Of a DNA stretch of 64,000 nucleotides, positions 1-13,438 are shown in pieces. The stretch spans positions 18,494,256-18,558,255 of the forward strand of contig JASFXZ010000001.1 in NCBI GenBank assembly GCA_032209605.1. Direction: 5' to 3'. Under the pieces are notes generated by a model. That model searched no databases. It was not told the DNA's origin and saw only the letters and a list, made by a program, of their open reading frames with translations. Made by a program: the position numbers and the translations under genes. Source of the DNA: Mactromeris polynyma (lineage: Eukaryota > Mollusca > Bivalvia > Venerida > Mactridae). Each line of letters begins with the position of its first letter. Position 1 is the first letter of the stretch.

Positions 1-3000
1 ATATGTTTTAAAATGCCTCACAATGCGGCTGCGACGATATAGAATTTCAAACTTTTCCGAGGGGGCATGCCCCGGACCTCCCCCATAGAAAGTCGTGCGT
101 ATACAGAAAATGGCCTAGCTACGCCCTGTCGTGAGTTCTTATCCTGCTTTGTGCGAGGGTGAACCACGAACTTAACAAGCCCTGAATTACACGCGAGTAC
201 AGGATATGAACTCTGGGAAGCAGTCATTGAGAAGTATGCATATATGAGGTCTTATACTGGTTACATCGATATAGAACATAAATGATATTGATCATATTTT
301 AGTGAACAAATCAGTGTGAAAAATCGTTTAATATTATTGTCTTACTAAGTTGTTCTTGTGTGTGTGTTGTTTTTGGTATTTCAGAAAGTTTAACCGACCA
401 TAGAAAACCCTTTGTGTCAATGACAGAGGGTTAAGATCTTTTAACAGATTGTGACATTTTTCCAATATCACTCGGAGATCCCAGAAAAATTATAATGACG
501 GACATTAAACATCGGCTTTACTCCATCCAACGGTTATGTAGTGGGGTTGAAATCATGTGACACGTGGTTTATTGGTCACGTGGGAATTTTCCACGTCATT
601 CAGATTCAAAATTGAGTGTCATTACCGAAAGGCTTGATTTCTCAACTGGGAGTTTTCGCATTTCCAGACACTTCAGCGAAACAAACAAATATGCAGGAAA
701 ATGTTGTCCATGTGGACAAAAAATTCAACGTCATTGCTAGGCAACATTTCAATATGTTTTTTTTCAATTTTAGATAGTCTTTAGGTATTTTCATGCAATA
801 TCAATTTTACGATACTACCAAGAAATGGAGAGATTTTGACAAGAAAACATATTTTATGCCAAGTTTTAAATCGAACCTTAAAATTCCATTTTTTGTTAAA
901 ATTTGAAAGAAATGATAAAAACACATGTACATATACTATTTATAGTGATATATCGGCGTCCGTAAAAGCGGTACGATACCTTTGTAATGTAAGCTCTGAT
1001 AGACGCATCACAGACGGCCACAGTTATATACAGGAATAAACGACATACGAATGTTTAGTAATGAACAACATAGCTTCATTCAAGACAGCATGCACATGTT
1101 CGTTGGGTAGAGTAAGCATACGTTCTTTTTTATTTTAATGAATTAATGAAAAAATATTATTCTCAGATTGTCCTTTTCATACATTATTGCCTTTGTTCAT
1201 AAGTTTTTCATAATGTACATATTGTAAAAATCGCTTTATATATGCAGCAAAACCTCACTTAAAGACCACATAAATACTAAGACCATCTCGTTAATAGGAG
1301 CGTATTTGTCAGGACCAGTTCTCCATATTGCTTTGCTTTTTTACCCGATAATCCGACCACCTCACGACTTCATTGAGGACCAAGGGTAGTCTTATTGTTT
1401 AGGTTTAATTGTACATTTATTATTTGATACTTACACAATAATTGGCAATTAGAAACAAAGTGTCATCCTGGTATATGGACGGTTGATCAGTGAATTGAAT
1501 AATAAGTAATCATTGTTCGTGCATATATATGCTATGGTGGAACACACGGGGTTGTTCTGTTCATGAAAGACAGCGAGACTCATCGATCTCTGTTAGACAT
1601 CCATTCTCTAACTATTTCGATGGTATCTGTTCGGTTTTATTGTACAAAAAGACAGAGATCGCATGCCAAACGCATTTAAAACATGTTACCATGGAGAACA
1701 AGGTTTTGATCTAATTTACGAGTCATTTTGACACTTGCGTTATGATCCTACCGGGAATTGCGGGTCATTAAAATCGAATATTGTACAGTATATTAGTCAA
1801 TAACGCACAGGACAGGGGTGTCCCCAGGGTCACGGGTCATTGATTAATTACCTTAGAACTTTAGAAAGTTATTAAATGGTTCCTATATCACTGTGGAATC
1901 CAACATTCGTCATTTTGTATTCTGTGTCTCACGAAATTCTGATTTATGGGACATGGGAGCCTGGGATGAATTCATGGAGACAGGTACGTGCATTTTGCCT
2001 ATGGTTCAATCCAAAAATTGTTTTGCAAGCTACATGATTGTGTAGCAGCCTTTGTCAATAATAAATTATTGCATAAATGTACAATTCAATTGCAGTGCAT
2101 TAAGTATTGAAGCATTTATAAAACTAGAATGGAGGAGAAGAAGCCGCCTGCAATAAAAGAAGCAGACTAATCCCTCCATACAATAAAGACATGTCAACCA
2201 CATTATATGCAAAGGATGGCACAAAAACAGATGAAAATTATTATGTTTCATATTTAAAATGATACATATCTTCTAGAAATTAACGGCTTTTAGCTTTGAA
2301 ACTTTATTTTTCTAGATATCGTATAATTGCATCCATATATATTTGTGACTGATTGTCCAGTTTTCGTTCGTCATATCTTGGGAATATATTCATTGAAAGA
2401 CGCACGTAAAACGTGTTTATTTGATTGCTAGGTTCCAGGGCAAATTCGATCTAAAATGGCGCCTGGTTTACTATATTCTAGCTACGAGGTATCCATGGAA
2501 GAAACGTGTACTTTAATTATTTACCATATGTACTTCTGAAATTAAGTTAAAGACATCTTGGCAAATAAAATGGACGCCTAATCTTGTTGCAATGCATATT
2601 CAGGTTGGCGAATATCCTATATACTTGTATTGGAATGTTTGCTGTTGTTTCTGGCATGATGCCAAGAAAAAGAAACTTGGTGTTTTTCCAAAAAAATCTT
2701 GTTGTCCTTTTAGCGTCAAAGAAGTGCCGTTAGTCTTCGTGTTTCCAAGAAAAATCTAGGATACACGACGCCTGGAGCGATGTATTTTCTGTTTTAGAAG
2801 TCGTAACCATTGAGAGAGAAAAAACGCCGGGAGTCGCATGAATAATGTATGTTTCTTGTCGGCTGCCCGTATAACTATTTCTTAGACATCGCAATCTGCA
2901 CTGGCAGAGGCACTAAGTATTGATTTTCCATTTTCGGAAGCCTCGCGCTCTCGTTCGGTATGGTGTTTTTAGATGGTATTAGAATGACGCATTTAATTCT

Positions 3001-3870
3001 ACACAGACACTGGAAAATAAGATTCACTTGCAGAGTGGAAACGCCTACGTGTATATAGATGTGGCTGAATACGTCGTTACATACAGGAGATAAGTCGACA
3101 TTTTGTCTTAAATAATTTAAAAAGAAGGGGAACATTATTCGAATAAAATTCAACCTAGAAATTAATTTGATTCTCTGATTTCTTGTTACAGGAGTTGGTA
3201 CAGGAAGGCGTCTTTGGTTTCTACTTCTGGTATGATTTTGTCAAGTCATCTATATTTGTACACGATAATGTTTTAATATCATAAACTTACGGCATGTGTT
3301 TTCCTTGGGCTCATTGGACTGCGTTCAAGAAGATACTGAACATTGGGAACCAGCGGGTAACGGTAGATTGTTATAACGTGTACGATGTAAGTTATTGGAA
3401 ATGAATGAATAATGCAATAAGTACACATGATTAACTTGTCGGTAAATAATGAATGAGTTCCTATCGAAATTCAGTTTCGTATCTGACAATAGTAAGTAAT
3501 CAAATGCAAATAATTAATGAAATATTATTTTTCGTGTGGTTAGTAAGTGGCTTCTTTATCCTGTACAATTGGTTAATGTTTGTAGTTTTCGTAGTTAAGC
3601 GATGCGACTGTCGAAAATTGTCATAGAACTAGTTGTTCTACCGAACTAAAATGTGGTGATAAACAAAGCAGCATACAAAGCTGGTCGATCTACACGTTCA
3701 ACGGCACGATTCATCAACTATTCTATATATTAACAAATGGTAGTCACTTTATTTTATTTTATAATGACAACATTTCTTTTCAACTTCATTCTGGTATGTG
3801 TAAATAATAAATAAGACTGTACCATAAACATAACAGAATTGTATATGATGTTTCAGTTGGCGTTTCTTTG
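1..3870. other. Intergenic, no supportable gene
   Basis: No reading frame here is longer than about 90 codons and none resembles a family I know. AT-rich non-coding sequence. A degenerate element with the motif 'aaaacctcacttaaagacca' near 1250-1412 resembles the CAGTAAAACC inverted-repeat family seen at 26795 and 57045. E-box-like tcacgtgg lies near 575. Nothing else can be supported. Confidence 0.5.
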
Positions 3871-3875
3871 AGCAC

Positions 3876-3976
3876 TGAATTCGGGTAAGTATCCTGCTAC
3901 AAAATGTACCAGAATTCGGGTACGGATCCTACTACAAAATGTACCAGAAGTCGGGTAAGTATCCTGCTACAAAATG
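3876..3976. repeat. 35-bp tandem repeat, three copies
   Basis: A unit beginning gaattcgggtaagtatcctg is repeated about three times with few substitutions. It includes a splice-donor-like GTAAGTAT, but there is no coding context. Confidence 0.7.
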
Positions 3977-4109
3977 GATCAATAAGGATTTCAACACAAT
4001 ATGGAATGTCAATGAAGTTGGAAAAGAGTAGAGGATATTCATTGGATAGGACGAAGCTGAGGATTTGGAAACGTCGTAGAATAAAAGCCTAAAATTAGCA
4101 TCCACCGTG

Positions 4110-4900
4110 TTGGTCTTGGTGTTGGAAAACTATTAAGGCACGCGGTGAATGCCAAGGCGTGGCTACTTGCAACTCTTCAGTAAGGATAGTATGCTGAATT
4201 AAGGAGGAATGGAAGAAACAACCTTGACACTTTTAAAAACGCAGTGAATGTCAATGTGTGGCTACTCGCAACTCTTGAGGATAGGAGGCTGGCCAAAGGA
4301 GGAATGGGCGGAACAACCTTGAAACTTTTAAAAACGCAGTGAATGTCAATGTGTGGCTACTCGCAACTCTTGAGGATAGGAGGCTGGTCAAAGGAGGAAT
4401 GGGCGGAACAACCTTGACACTTTTAAAAACGCAGTGAATGTCAATGTGTGGCTACTTGCAACTCTTCAGTAAGGATAGTATGCTGAATTAAGGAGGAATG
4501 GAAGAAACAACCTTGACACTTTTAAAAACGCAGTGAATGTCAATGTGTGGCTACTCGCGACTCTTGAGGATAGGAGGCTTGCCAAAGGAGGAATGGGCGG
4601 AACAACCTTGAAACTTTTAAAAACGCAGTGAATGTCAATGTGTGGCTACTCGCGACTCTTGAGGATAGGAGGCTTGCCAAAGGAGGAATGGGCGGAACAA
4701 CCTTGAAACTTTTAAAAACGCAGTGAATGTCAATGTGTGGCTACTCGCGACTCTTGAGGATAGGAGGCTTGCCAAAGGAGGAATGGGCGGAACAACCTTG
4801 AAACTTTTAAAAACGCAGTGAATGTCAATGTGTGGCTACTCGCAACTCTTGAGGATTGGAGGCTTGCCAAAGGAGGCAATGGGCGGAACAACCTTGACAG
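4110..4900. repeat. 95-bp tandem repeat, about 8 units
   Basis: The motif gcagtgaatgtcaatgtgtg starts at 4241, 4335, 4431, 4530, 4625, 4720 and 4815, giving a 94-99 bp period, with a more diverged first unit near 4140. Two subtypes alternate: one with 'cttcagtaaggatagtatgc' and one with 'cttgaggataggaggct'. Short open frames through the array are by-products of the repeat. Confidence 0.92.
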
Positions 4901-5755
4901 CATTATTGTTATGCTATTTTTGTGCGATAAGGAACGCACCGTCGCAAAAATAAAGTGTCACTTTCAGCTTGTAAAACAGTAGGGAAGGAAATAGAAAGGA
5001 AAGGACACATTACAGAGAAAGTCACGATGTAGGTGCAAGGCCCGAACAGACGAAAGTTAATATATTTGTGTGTGTTTATTATTTAGTTTATATGAATGTT
5101 CGCATTGCAATAAAAATTATTCATCTTCAGTAACATTCTCATGACATTTTGCACAGTACTAACATTATTTATCGTTGTAGCTTCGGTTTGATTGCGTGCT
5201 AGAAGCACAATAATATTTGGAATTCTGCCTGCTTTAGCTTTACTAGACAATTATTGATCGACTATAAGAACATAGTACAAGAGTAAACGTCCCATGGGGG
5301 TCATCAATGCTAATTATAGACATAATACATGCTTGTTATCGATCCTGTCTGCAAAAACTTTACACTTACTGAATTCTATAACAGAAATCATCGCATGCAT
5401 TGTCTAGTAATTCGATTTGTCTCCCTTTGTAACACAACTTGCTAACATTTAACTAGATATTCATATAAGGGTGTGATGTTACAGTAAAACTTATTTAAAT
5501 AGTATCCACTTCTTGCTTTGGTTAGTTAGATCATATGTATTATTAGTGTTAATGAAGAATAGGAAATTATTGTTGTTGTGTTTCTTTTGCAGCTGTTGAT
5601 ATTTTTTGTTTTCATCGGCGTTGACAATGTTGTTCAACAATGTTTCAGTCATATACGGCGACCAGTTGACCTAACCAGTTTTCATGGAATTAATTATCAC
5701 CCAGTACTCTTCCGCAAACAACTGATAACTTCTCCACATGTGAAGGACATGACCG
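4900..5755. other. Intergenic, nothing recognised
   Basis: AT-rich sequence with no exon-like open frame, RNA gene or clear repeat that I can support. Confidence 0.4.
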
Positions 5756-5757
5756 TA

Positions 5758-5856
5758 GCCAATGTCACTGAAGAACATGACCTGCCCAACCGGGCAATCG
5801 AACCGGGTGACAGTCTAGCGCTCTACCAACTAAACTACCCGGGCTGGCTAGCTGTT
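5758..5856 (-). repeat. tRNA-derived SINE head (degenerate)
   Basis: The minus strand reads as a tRNA-like pol III promoter: an A-box-like TAGTTTAGTTGGTAGAGCG followed by a B-box GGTTCGATTGC. The gap between boxes is about 11 nt shorter than in a working tRNA, so the anticodon arm is damaged. A SINE or tRNA relic is more likely than a functional gene. It lies inside a 115-codon plus-strand frame (5578-5925) which is therefore probably not a gene. Confidence 0.6.
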
Positions 5857-6454
5857 GGGATCAATGACATTCTTAGAAGAGTATCAATATCATGTACATG
5901 TATAATACTAAACAAGTGTAAATAAACTGAATCGAAAGCAGCAATAATAATTATACTTTTCCAATTTTGAGTTAGTTCAACAAAAACAATACATGTATAT
6001 TTATAATAAAGACAAATTCAATTTGACACATAAATTTTGATTGCATTTTATTAAAACTTCATCATGTAAACTAAGTAAAATATAAACTGTTTATTGTAGT
6101 TGTTGAACTGCGATACCTTTAGTCGGTCTTTTCTTTTGGAATTAGATCAGACCCAAGCTTCAGTTTGTTTCACATGTCAAATGAGATTTTCCTCCGCCGT
6201 GAACTTAAAAATCTCGCTACAAATTGAGTAGAATAAAAACAATTAACAAGCGACATACAAACTAGACTTACCACCAGTATTATCAAATTATATGTATCTA
6301 TAGTGCTGGTTTTGTTATTTTCAATCTTCAAGGAATGACATACAGTTGTATTTGACCTTAAAAGTATAAACGTTTGGGAACTGTTTCGAAACTGATGTCT
6401 GGTTCCGACTTCTCTTGACTGGAATATAAAATTAATTAAGCATGTCGTAATCAA

Positions 6455-6650
6455 TTAAATGAACTGAAAGGTAGGCTCACTGGATTGAAACATTCCATAG
6501 TCAGTCAATGTAACTGAAATGTTGGCCTACCAGATTTAAACATTTCATAATCAGTCAATGCAAATGACAAGTATCCCTATTGGATTTAAAATATCCCATT
6601 GATAATTAATGAAAATGACATTAAGGCCTTCTAGATTTAGACGCCTCAGT
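6455..6650. repeat. Degenerate tandem repeat, about 50-60 bp period
   Basis: The phrase 'ca-ttccatagtcagtcaatg' recurs in diverged form three times, with 'ggatttaaa' or 'agatttaaa' at a constant offset. Old and strongly diverged. Confidence 0.5.
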
Positions 6651-6774
6651 TCAACGAGACTAGTGCTCAATTTGAACGACTTGAAATATTTAAGATGAGG
6701 ACCTTTTCAGGCTGAGACTTTTTTGTCACCTGGCTGCACAAAACTTCTCAAACTGAGATGTTTCATGTGCAAAT

Positions 6775-7130
6775 ATTGAAATTGAGGCATTGACCAGGGT
6801 TGATTTGTCACATTGATGGTTAGACCGGATATGTTTAGTGGCACTGATGCGTAGACCAGAGCTGTTTTGTGAATTTGAAACACAGGCTAGGGAGTTTGTG
6901 TGATACAGATTCAGAAATACGCCGACCAGGGTTGATTTGTGAAACGGTTGTCTGGACCAGTGTTGTTAGGTGACATTTATGCCTTGAACAGGGTTGATTT
7001 GTGACGCTGATACCTAGACCAGGGATGTTAGGTGACACGGATACCTAGAGCAGGGATGTTTGGTGACACGGATACCTAGAACACGGTTGATTTGTGCAAC
7101 TGAGTCCTAGACCAGGGCTGTTTAGTGAAG
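6775..7130. repeat. 31-bp-type degenerate minisatellite
   Basis: Units of the form accagggatgttaggtgaca plus cggatacctag recur with many substitutions (accagggttgatttgtga and similar). The best-preserved units are at 7015-7120, and older units extend back to about 6775. Confidence 0.75.
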
Positions 7131-8640
7131 ACTCGGTTATGACTCTTCATTAAACGTCTGCATTTTCTGATTGGTCTATTCTTGTCGTTTACCACTTTCG
7201 AGACACAAGGTAGCAATAACTGCCTGAAACGTTATAAACGTCTGCTACGTGTCGATTCAATAAGATACTTTTAGTATGAAATAATTGAATTATTTGGAGA
7301 GCAATATTCATTACGTTGACTTTCTCTTCTAGGAATGAGGGGAAAATCGAACACTAATCACGTGATGTGTCCAGACGTACCAGATAATTGTGTATTACAT
7401 TTAGACAATGCTTGATCACGAGAGAAATAAAACTATCGACAAAGTAATACCTACCTAGCTACTTATTTCTAGAATATATGTATGACTTGGCACTCGAAAT
7501 TTGTCTTTTACATTGATCACATTTTGTGCAGTTTTCAGTAAAGACAGAGTTTGACAACATGGGGAAGGGAATAAGCAAATTGTTATATCAAAAGCTTGTC
7601 TTTCACTTCCGCTGTCGTGTGATGAAGTTTTCATTTGCTCACGGAGGAACAACTAAGTTCTGGTTGCCTGTGGTTTGTAACTGGTTTGAACAACTGACCA
7701 TGCTGCACAACTAAGTGAAGGATTGGTGAAATAACGACATTGTATAACTAGTAATTCAGCACATATAGATATCTATATTCGTACCGTTTCACTTGGTTGA
7801 TTCAACATAATATCACACAGCTTTCAGTAGATTAAAACATATATGTGATGAGGATATTCAAAAACTATTCGAGAATGTTGCTTTGCTGTAATTACATGTT
7901 TCTGCAGGGGTTAAAACTAATTAAAACAATTTCTAACAAGGGAGACAACACTCTTAAGAGTTCTACCAATAATTGCAGTCATGTAATGGCATTCAATCTG
8001 CTACAGTGTTTAAGGTAAATGTCTAATGTAATGGCGTGCTAACATTGACAATGGTTTCAGCGTTGGTTTTATTTTAAATGTTTATACAACTAAATGTCTT
8101 ACTATTTTAATGAATATTTCGGTTATTGTGAAATTTCTAGAAGGTCATTTTAGACGATATTGATTTTGAATTTAAGTTGATGCCTTGAAATAAATTACAA
8201 ACCAATTCCGAACGTCTCTTTAAAATTAGATAAAAATGCGTTTTTATAATGAGATGTTTTATCTTGGTAAAATAGCATTGTTTATTTTATATGCCCGCTG
8301 ATTTCAATTCATTCCTTCGTTTACTTAAGCGTGTACCGTTATAGAGGAATATGATTTAAATGATCAATCGAGATCGAAGTGATATTGGGGATATTTTATA
8401 CCATTTAAAATGCACAGTGTATTATATATTTTATTATGTGCTAGATGGAATCTAATCACACACGTTGTAAGAGTGAGGGTCGGTCCGAAAGTACTATAAA
8501 CTACTAGTCCATACTTTATATAAAAATAGTTCACATTTACTTCATACTGTGGTTAAACAATATCTTTAATGAATTATAAATATAACAATGTTTTATGTTA
8601 AAGCCTATTCACCATCATCATGAATAATCGAAGTAAATTA
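7130..8640. other. Intergenic, nothing recognised
   Basis: AT-rich sequence without supportable genes. A 62-codon frame at 7526-7714 lacks any recognisable family or splice context. Confidence 0.4.
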
Positions 8641-9035
8641 TAGTAATGGAAGTATTACTAACAATAAAAGTTATAATGATGAAAACAATGAATTATATAA
8701 TAAAAAATTGCCAATGATAGTAATGATAATTATTACAATAATACAAGTAGTAATTATCATACTCAAGTTAGTAATGATAATAATAATAATAATAGTAATT
8801 ATGATGATGATGATAATAATAATAGTGAGGATAGTTATTATAATAATAATGATAGTAATTATCATAGTCAAGTTAGTGACAATAACAATAGCAATGATAA
8901 TGATAGAAAAATTAATTACACTTATATGATATTAATGTATTTATGATAATGATTTTAAAAATTGTAATGATAATGATATCAATAATATAATGATAATAAT
9001 GTTAATTATAATATCAATAATAAAAAATATTAATG
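8640..9035. repeat. AT-rich simple repeat (aat/gat/aatgat)
   Basis: An imperfect microsatellite-like tract of aataatgat, gataataat and tagtaattat. It is open on both strands only because it is low complexity (Ile/Met-rich in both), so it is not coding. Confidence 0.85.
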
Positions 9036-9942
9036 ATTACCGCTTTGTCTTTAACGCCTTCGTGAGAAAACATTAAGTGTTTTTGGTTGTCTTCTAATTG
9101 GTTTCTTCGTTTGCATATTCATTACAACAAGTAATATGCCTACATTATGAGACCGTCTTATCATATCGCCAATCGTTTTAATTTTTGACCGACCCTCAAG
9201 CACCTTAATATCGATAATATGATTAACTTCGAACACAGCCGTTCTTTATGGATGCTATTATTTTATAAAACAATGATTTTTGATACAATAGTTGTATTGA
9301 CTTAAACATCAACCATACGACAAGCAAACAATAGGACATACCTGACTAGGTATCTTATAATCAGAATACTGTATTTGTAAATGTATGGTATATGTTTATG
9401 TTAAACTTGGTTACGACGAGGGATATTAGAATGTGACGGATTTTGAATTAGGACAATAAAACTACAAATATTTACAGTGTTTAAACGGTTTGTATAATTT
9501 CATTTTCTTTAATAATTTGGTTCTTTTTAATCTTAAAGACATTTTATTTGATTACACGATGTGTTTGTGGATTTGTTTACGTGATATATTGATATAGGCA
9601 TCGTACACAATCCGCTCTCCGCTAATGTAAAATTAAGGGATAAAATGACCCCTTCCAAATTATTGATGCTATCTATAAAAAATATCTTAATATGATGAAC
9701 AAAAGGTTAACTATACATAAATAAAAATTGATTTATTGTATGCATGATTAGCAAAATAAAGTATATATAAATACAATTTTACATTAACGTTTATTTAGAT
9801 TTTTAACAAGTTAGTGTACTTCATGCAAATACAGTCAAACATGATTTAAGCAACTCGTCAAGAGATGCATTAAACGTGTCCTCTTAAAGCAGATGACTGT
9901 TTAATACAGGTGTACTTCATATAAAAAATATAAATTAACATG

Positions 9943-9977
9943 AGCACGGACCTATATAACATTATATAGGTCCGTGA
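9943..9977. repeat. Short perfect hairpin
   Basis: cacggacctatata, then a 4-nt loop, then tatataggtccgtg: a 14-bp perfect inverted repeat. Likely the remains of a small inverted-repeat element, or a recombination scar. Confidence 0.8.
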
Positions 9978-10029
9978 CATGAGCTACTCAAGACAGATGA
10001 CTGCTAAATAGATAGTGCTCACATGTACC

Positions 10030-10338
10030 ATATATACCTCCCTTGTTCCGAATTGTCGGCCATTTTGATAAGCAAATTTCCTTAAAGTTTATGGGGAACA
10101 CCATGTAAAGATGATAAACTAATCCGATATATAAAAAATAACTTATTCATAATATGCTCATGTAGGCATTGGCTCAGTAAGTTACAGAAAAAGTGGTTGC
10201 CAAATGGAAATTATCTTGGTATTTTCTCAATTATCACATATTTGAAAATTACACCTATAATGGCTTATCAGTTGCCTATCAAAATGGCTGACACTTAAGA
10301 ACAAGGGGGGTAAATATTGTAGATGTGGGAACTATGTA
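10030..10338. mobile_element. Palindromic MITE-like element family A, copy 1
   Basis: The ends are near-reverse complements: 'acctcccttgttccgaattg' at the left and 'cttaagaacaaggggggtaa' at the right, each with an inner 'gccattttgata' or 'tatcaaaatggc'. The same element occurs at 17911-18244 and 55161-55340. It has no coding capacity, so it is a non-autonomous DNA element or foldback. The left outer end is degraded here. Confidence 0.85.
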
Positions 10339-10386
10339 TTTAGATGACTACTAACTCATGGTACACTGCATATAAATGTTTCACAA

Positions 10387-10855
10387 CCCTTCCAAAATAA
10401 GTGAGCAAACCCCGGTGTTAAACTGGGTTTAATCCGAGTTAAACACGGCGGTATTGGCACCAGGTTAAAAGTGGGTCTTTTAGCTTACTGAGCAGGTTTT
10501 TTCTAGGCAAAATATGGGTATTCCAAAGAAAAAACAACAACGACAAACACAGTTTTAATCAACTTTTTTCTGAGTTAATGAGGGTTTTTTAAAACACTTC
10601 TCCAGAAGTTGTTTATTATTGGCTAAACGTGAGCAAAAGCGAGTTTAAAAACTTCTTGGTAAGTTGGTTTAAGCGGGTAATTTAAGTTGGTTTTGAACCA
10701 ACTTTAAACTCACTTATTTCCAAACTTTGAATACTCGCTTAAGACCCACATTTTGGTAAAAAAAAGAAAAAAATCACTTTTGAGAAAAAACCCAGATAAA
10801 ACCTCGCTTTGAAACGAGTTTTCTTTAAAAAAAACACTTTTCATTTGGGAAGGGA
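10387..10855. mobile_element. Inverted-repeat element family B, copy 1
   Basis: A 469-bp element bounded by ccttccaaa and tttgggaagg. The interior is rich in gagttaaac, gggttt and ttttttctaggcaaaat motifs. A second copy, in opposite orientation and almost the same length, lies at 16009-16477. Non-coding. Confidence 0.85.
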
Positions 10856-11585
10856 TCTGAGACTGCTTATGAGGTGAGTAGCTGTCTATAAAATAAGGAG
10901 ACAGAATATTCATCCGAAGATTAACGACACTTAACTTTATCCTCGGATTAATTATAAAGAACATGTATACATATTGGGGAATTAGATAAACGACGAGTGT
11001 TTAATGCGATTTAGCACATTATTTTCATATCAGTTTTATCTTGATCGAATTGATTTTTCTCATTTATTTGATAATAAACTAAAGTTTAACGTTTGTCCAA
11101 AGACGTTGTCCAAATTGTATTAACATTAAATTTAATTTCAGTACACATAAGTCACATTTTCCATGACATCAAAGAAAATATTTATAAATGTCCTTATAAA
11201 CAAGGTAATAAAATATCAAATGAATAAATAAGAATTGTAAAAAAATCGTTTGGAGACAGCTAATGGTGTCACAAGTTTAAAATATTGTAAATTATTCACC
11301 AACGTCAAGTAAATACCTTCATCAATAAGTCTGTCAGTGAAAAAGAAACTGTCATTCCACATTATCAAACAAGTAGACAATTAAGGTACATATAGTCGTA
11401 TTTTTTGACAAAATATGTTTAGTCATAAATATGAGAAATCGTTTGTACTATTACCTTCATACAAATGTACTCTACAATTCTGCATTGTCACTTTTCGTAC
11501 ATCAGCCCAAAAGTCACAAATACAAGTGTTCGTTACGAGTATTTTCTATCGACGAGTGAGCGCTAACATAGGAAATACCCGTATC

Positions 11586-11740
11586 TACGGTGGCACAGCG
11601 GTGACATCCGCAACACTTTATTTATATTGTGGCCGCAAGTTACTAAGTTGTGGCCACAAGTTTTTATCTTGGCCACAACTTAGTAACTGGTGGCCACAAT
11701 ATAAATAAAGTGTTGCGGATGTCACCTCGGTGCCACCGTA
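11586..11740. mobile_element. 155-bp near-perfect palindrome (hairpin MITE)
   Basis: Two arms of about 70 bp starting tacggtggcac and ending gtgccaccgta are reverse complements with only a few mismatches. They are separated by a ~14-bp spacer near caagtttttatctt. The arms include gacatccgcaacactttatt and its complement. Overlapping open frames on both strands arise from the palindrome itself. Confidence 0.93.
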
Positions 11741-11886
11741 TGTATCAGACTCGTGTTTTGCAGTACCATGAACAATGAGGAAAAGTGATAATGTAAGGTA
11801 TAGAGAACGTCGGTATGAAGGCAAGAATATGCCATTGTTTACAAAAATATTAGTTAGGATATTTTGATAGAAAACAAGACTATATA

Positions 11887-12076
11887 CAGTCAAACCTGTC
11901 TGTAAAGACCACCCATGGGAACAGCAAAATGTGGTCATTGTTTACAGGTGGTCTTTATTAACAGATTAAATATCATTGAAAAATGGTCTGATGGGAGATA
12001 AAATTGGTGGTCTTTGCAGACAGGTTTTGCAATAGTGGTCTTTGTTCGCAGGTGGTCTTTAACACAGGTTTGACTG
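11887..12076. mobile_element. CAGTNAAACC-ended element family D, copy 1
   Basis: Begins CAGTCAAACCTGTCTGTAAA and ends CAGGTTTGACTG, with TA on each side. The interior repeats 'ggtggtcttt' in both orientations. The ends and the TA flank resemble pogo/Tigger-type non-autonomous elements (family knowledge). Confidence 0.8.
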
Positions 12077-12079
12077 TAC

Positions 12080-13438
12080 CTGCAAGTGGACAGCGTCGGG
12101 TATGTCAATGAGACATTACTAGTCGATGAGGATTTATTTTTTTCACATACATTTATATAAAAATGTTTTGTCTTTAAATGAGTCGATACTTATGCTCTCA
12201 TTATTTTATTCAATGTAATACTCTTGTCAATTTTATGATTTAAACCGTGATTTTGAACATCAATATATCTTTATTGAACATGGTTTGGAAATACAACTCA
12301 AGGGATTATCACACGTTAGAACGAGAATAGGAAACTGTTGTTTTTATAACAAATGATAAACCCCCTGTCGCTTACACAATGTTCTATAAAATATCAATAA
12401 CTGAACATTTCATACGAGAAGAATTGCATACAATATAAGGGAATCATTGACCACTTAATTGTTTTCTTGCAACGTACACAGTCTGGATGTTGAAGTTGCC
12501 TGTAGACAATGCCTCAACCCATTCGGAAAACCTCGGTCAACTATCCAGTGCCTCGAATGTTCGTAAGGTTCTACTTTCGGAAATACCATTCGAATATCAT
12601 GAAAACAATATGGCGGCGTGATCGCTGGAGTGCTGATGAACGGGAATTAGAATCTAATATTTAACCTATATTAAGACTGAAATATGTGAGTTTTTAACTA
12701 GAAATGACAAAGATAATATATTTCTAATGTGAATTTATCGAAGTTATTGAAATTATAAATGTTGAATTTTGCCACATAGTGCTCCGCCTGACACACACTA
12801 GAGGACGTGTTAAAATAAAAACAAGTATGCCTTAGATAGTTATATAACTATTCAGTCGTTATTGTACAAATATGTCCAATATCCATGCATCGTGCTTCAT
12901 GCTGATTATGGACTGATTTAGTTGGTTCAAGTTACTTGACATCCGGGCACTCGTCGTTGTATTGCTATACAGTCTTGTGTAGCCTAAATGGGCGATTCTA
13001 CTTTTTTCACCAAGTTCAGTTCCAAAAAAATATTTAAATAAATTGAAATATGTTTATGACCGAGAGTCCGACACAAAGAGTACATAATACTATATTCTGA
13101 ATTCTCCCTACTTCGATACAGCCCTTAATCATGAAAACTTGGGTTAAAAGTCTGCAAAGGTCTCGTTTGTTTGAGTGTTTTATGTATTTGAAAAGTAAAC
13201 ACTATCTCAAAAGTCATATACTGGTTAAAAGAGCTAACCTACCATTTTGTATGTTGGCAATGTTCACTAGATTGTGACAAAGTCATCGGAAACGATGAAT
13301 CTGATTTTGATCGGTTTGCACGGACATTTTCCAATAGTTCTCTGCATTTAAAATATAAATGTATCTCTATACGCAAACGTGTTTCCACTAGCTTTGTAAA
13401 TTGGTTTGGTTTGAGCTTGCGGCTAACCAGTGCTCCTG
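12080..13438. other. Intergenic, nothing recognised
   Basis: No gene supported. The 'aatatggcggcg' near 12608 is YY1-like, but I could not attach an exon to it. Confidence 0.35.

Noticed and set aside
5578..5925. 115-codon plus frame as a possible small secreted protein
   Set aside because: Contains the antisense of a tRNA-derived SINE head and matches no family.
8671..8929. Ile/Met-rich small membrane proteins on both strands
   Set aside because: Low-complexity AT/GAT simple repeat.
11415..11938. Overlapping plus and minus ORFs of about 100 codons with shared C-terminal sequence
   Set aside because: The shared ending comes from the 155-bp palindrome read in both directions.
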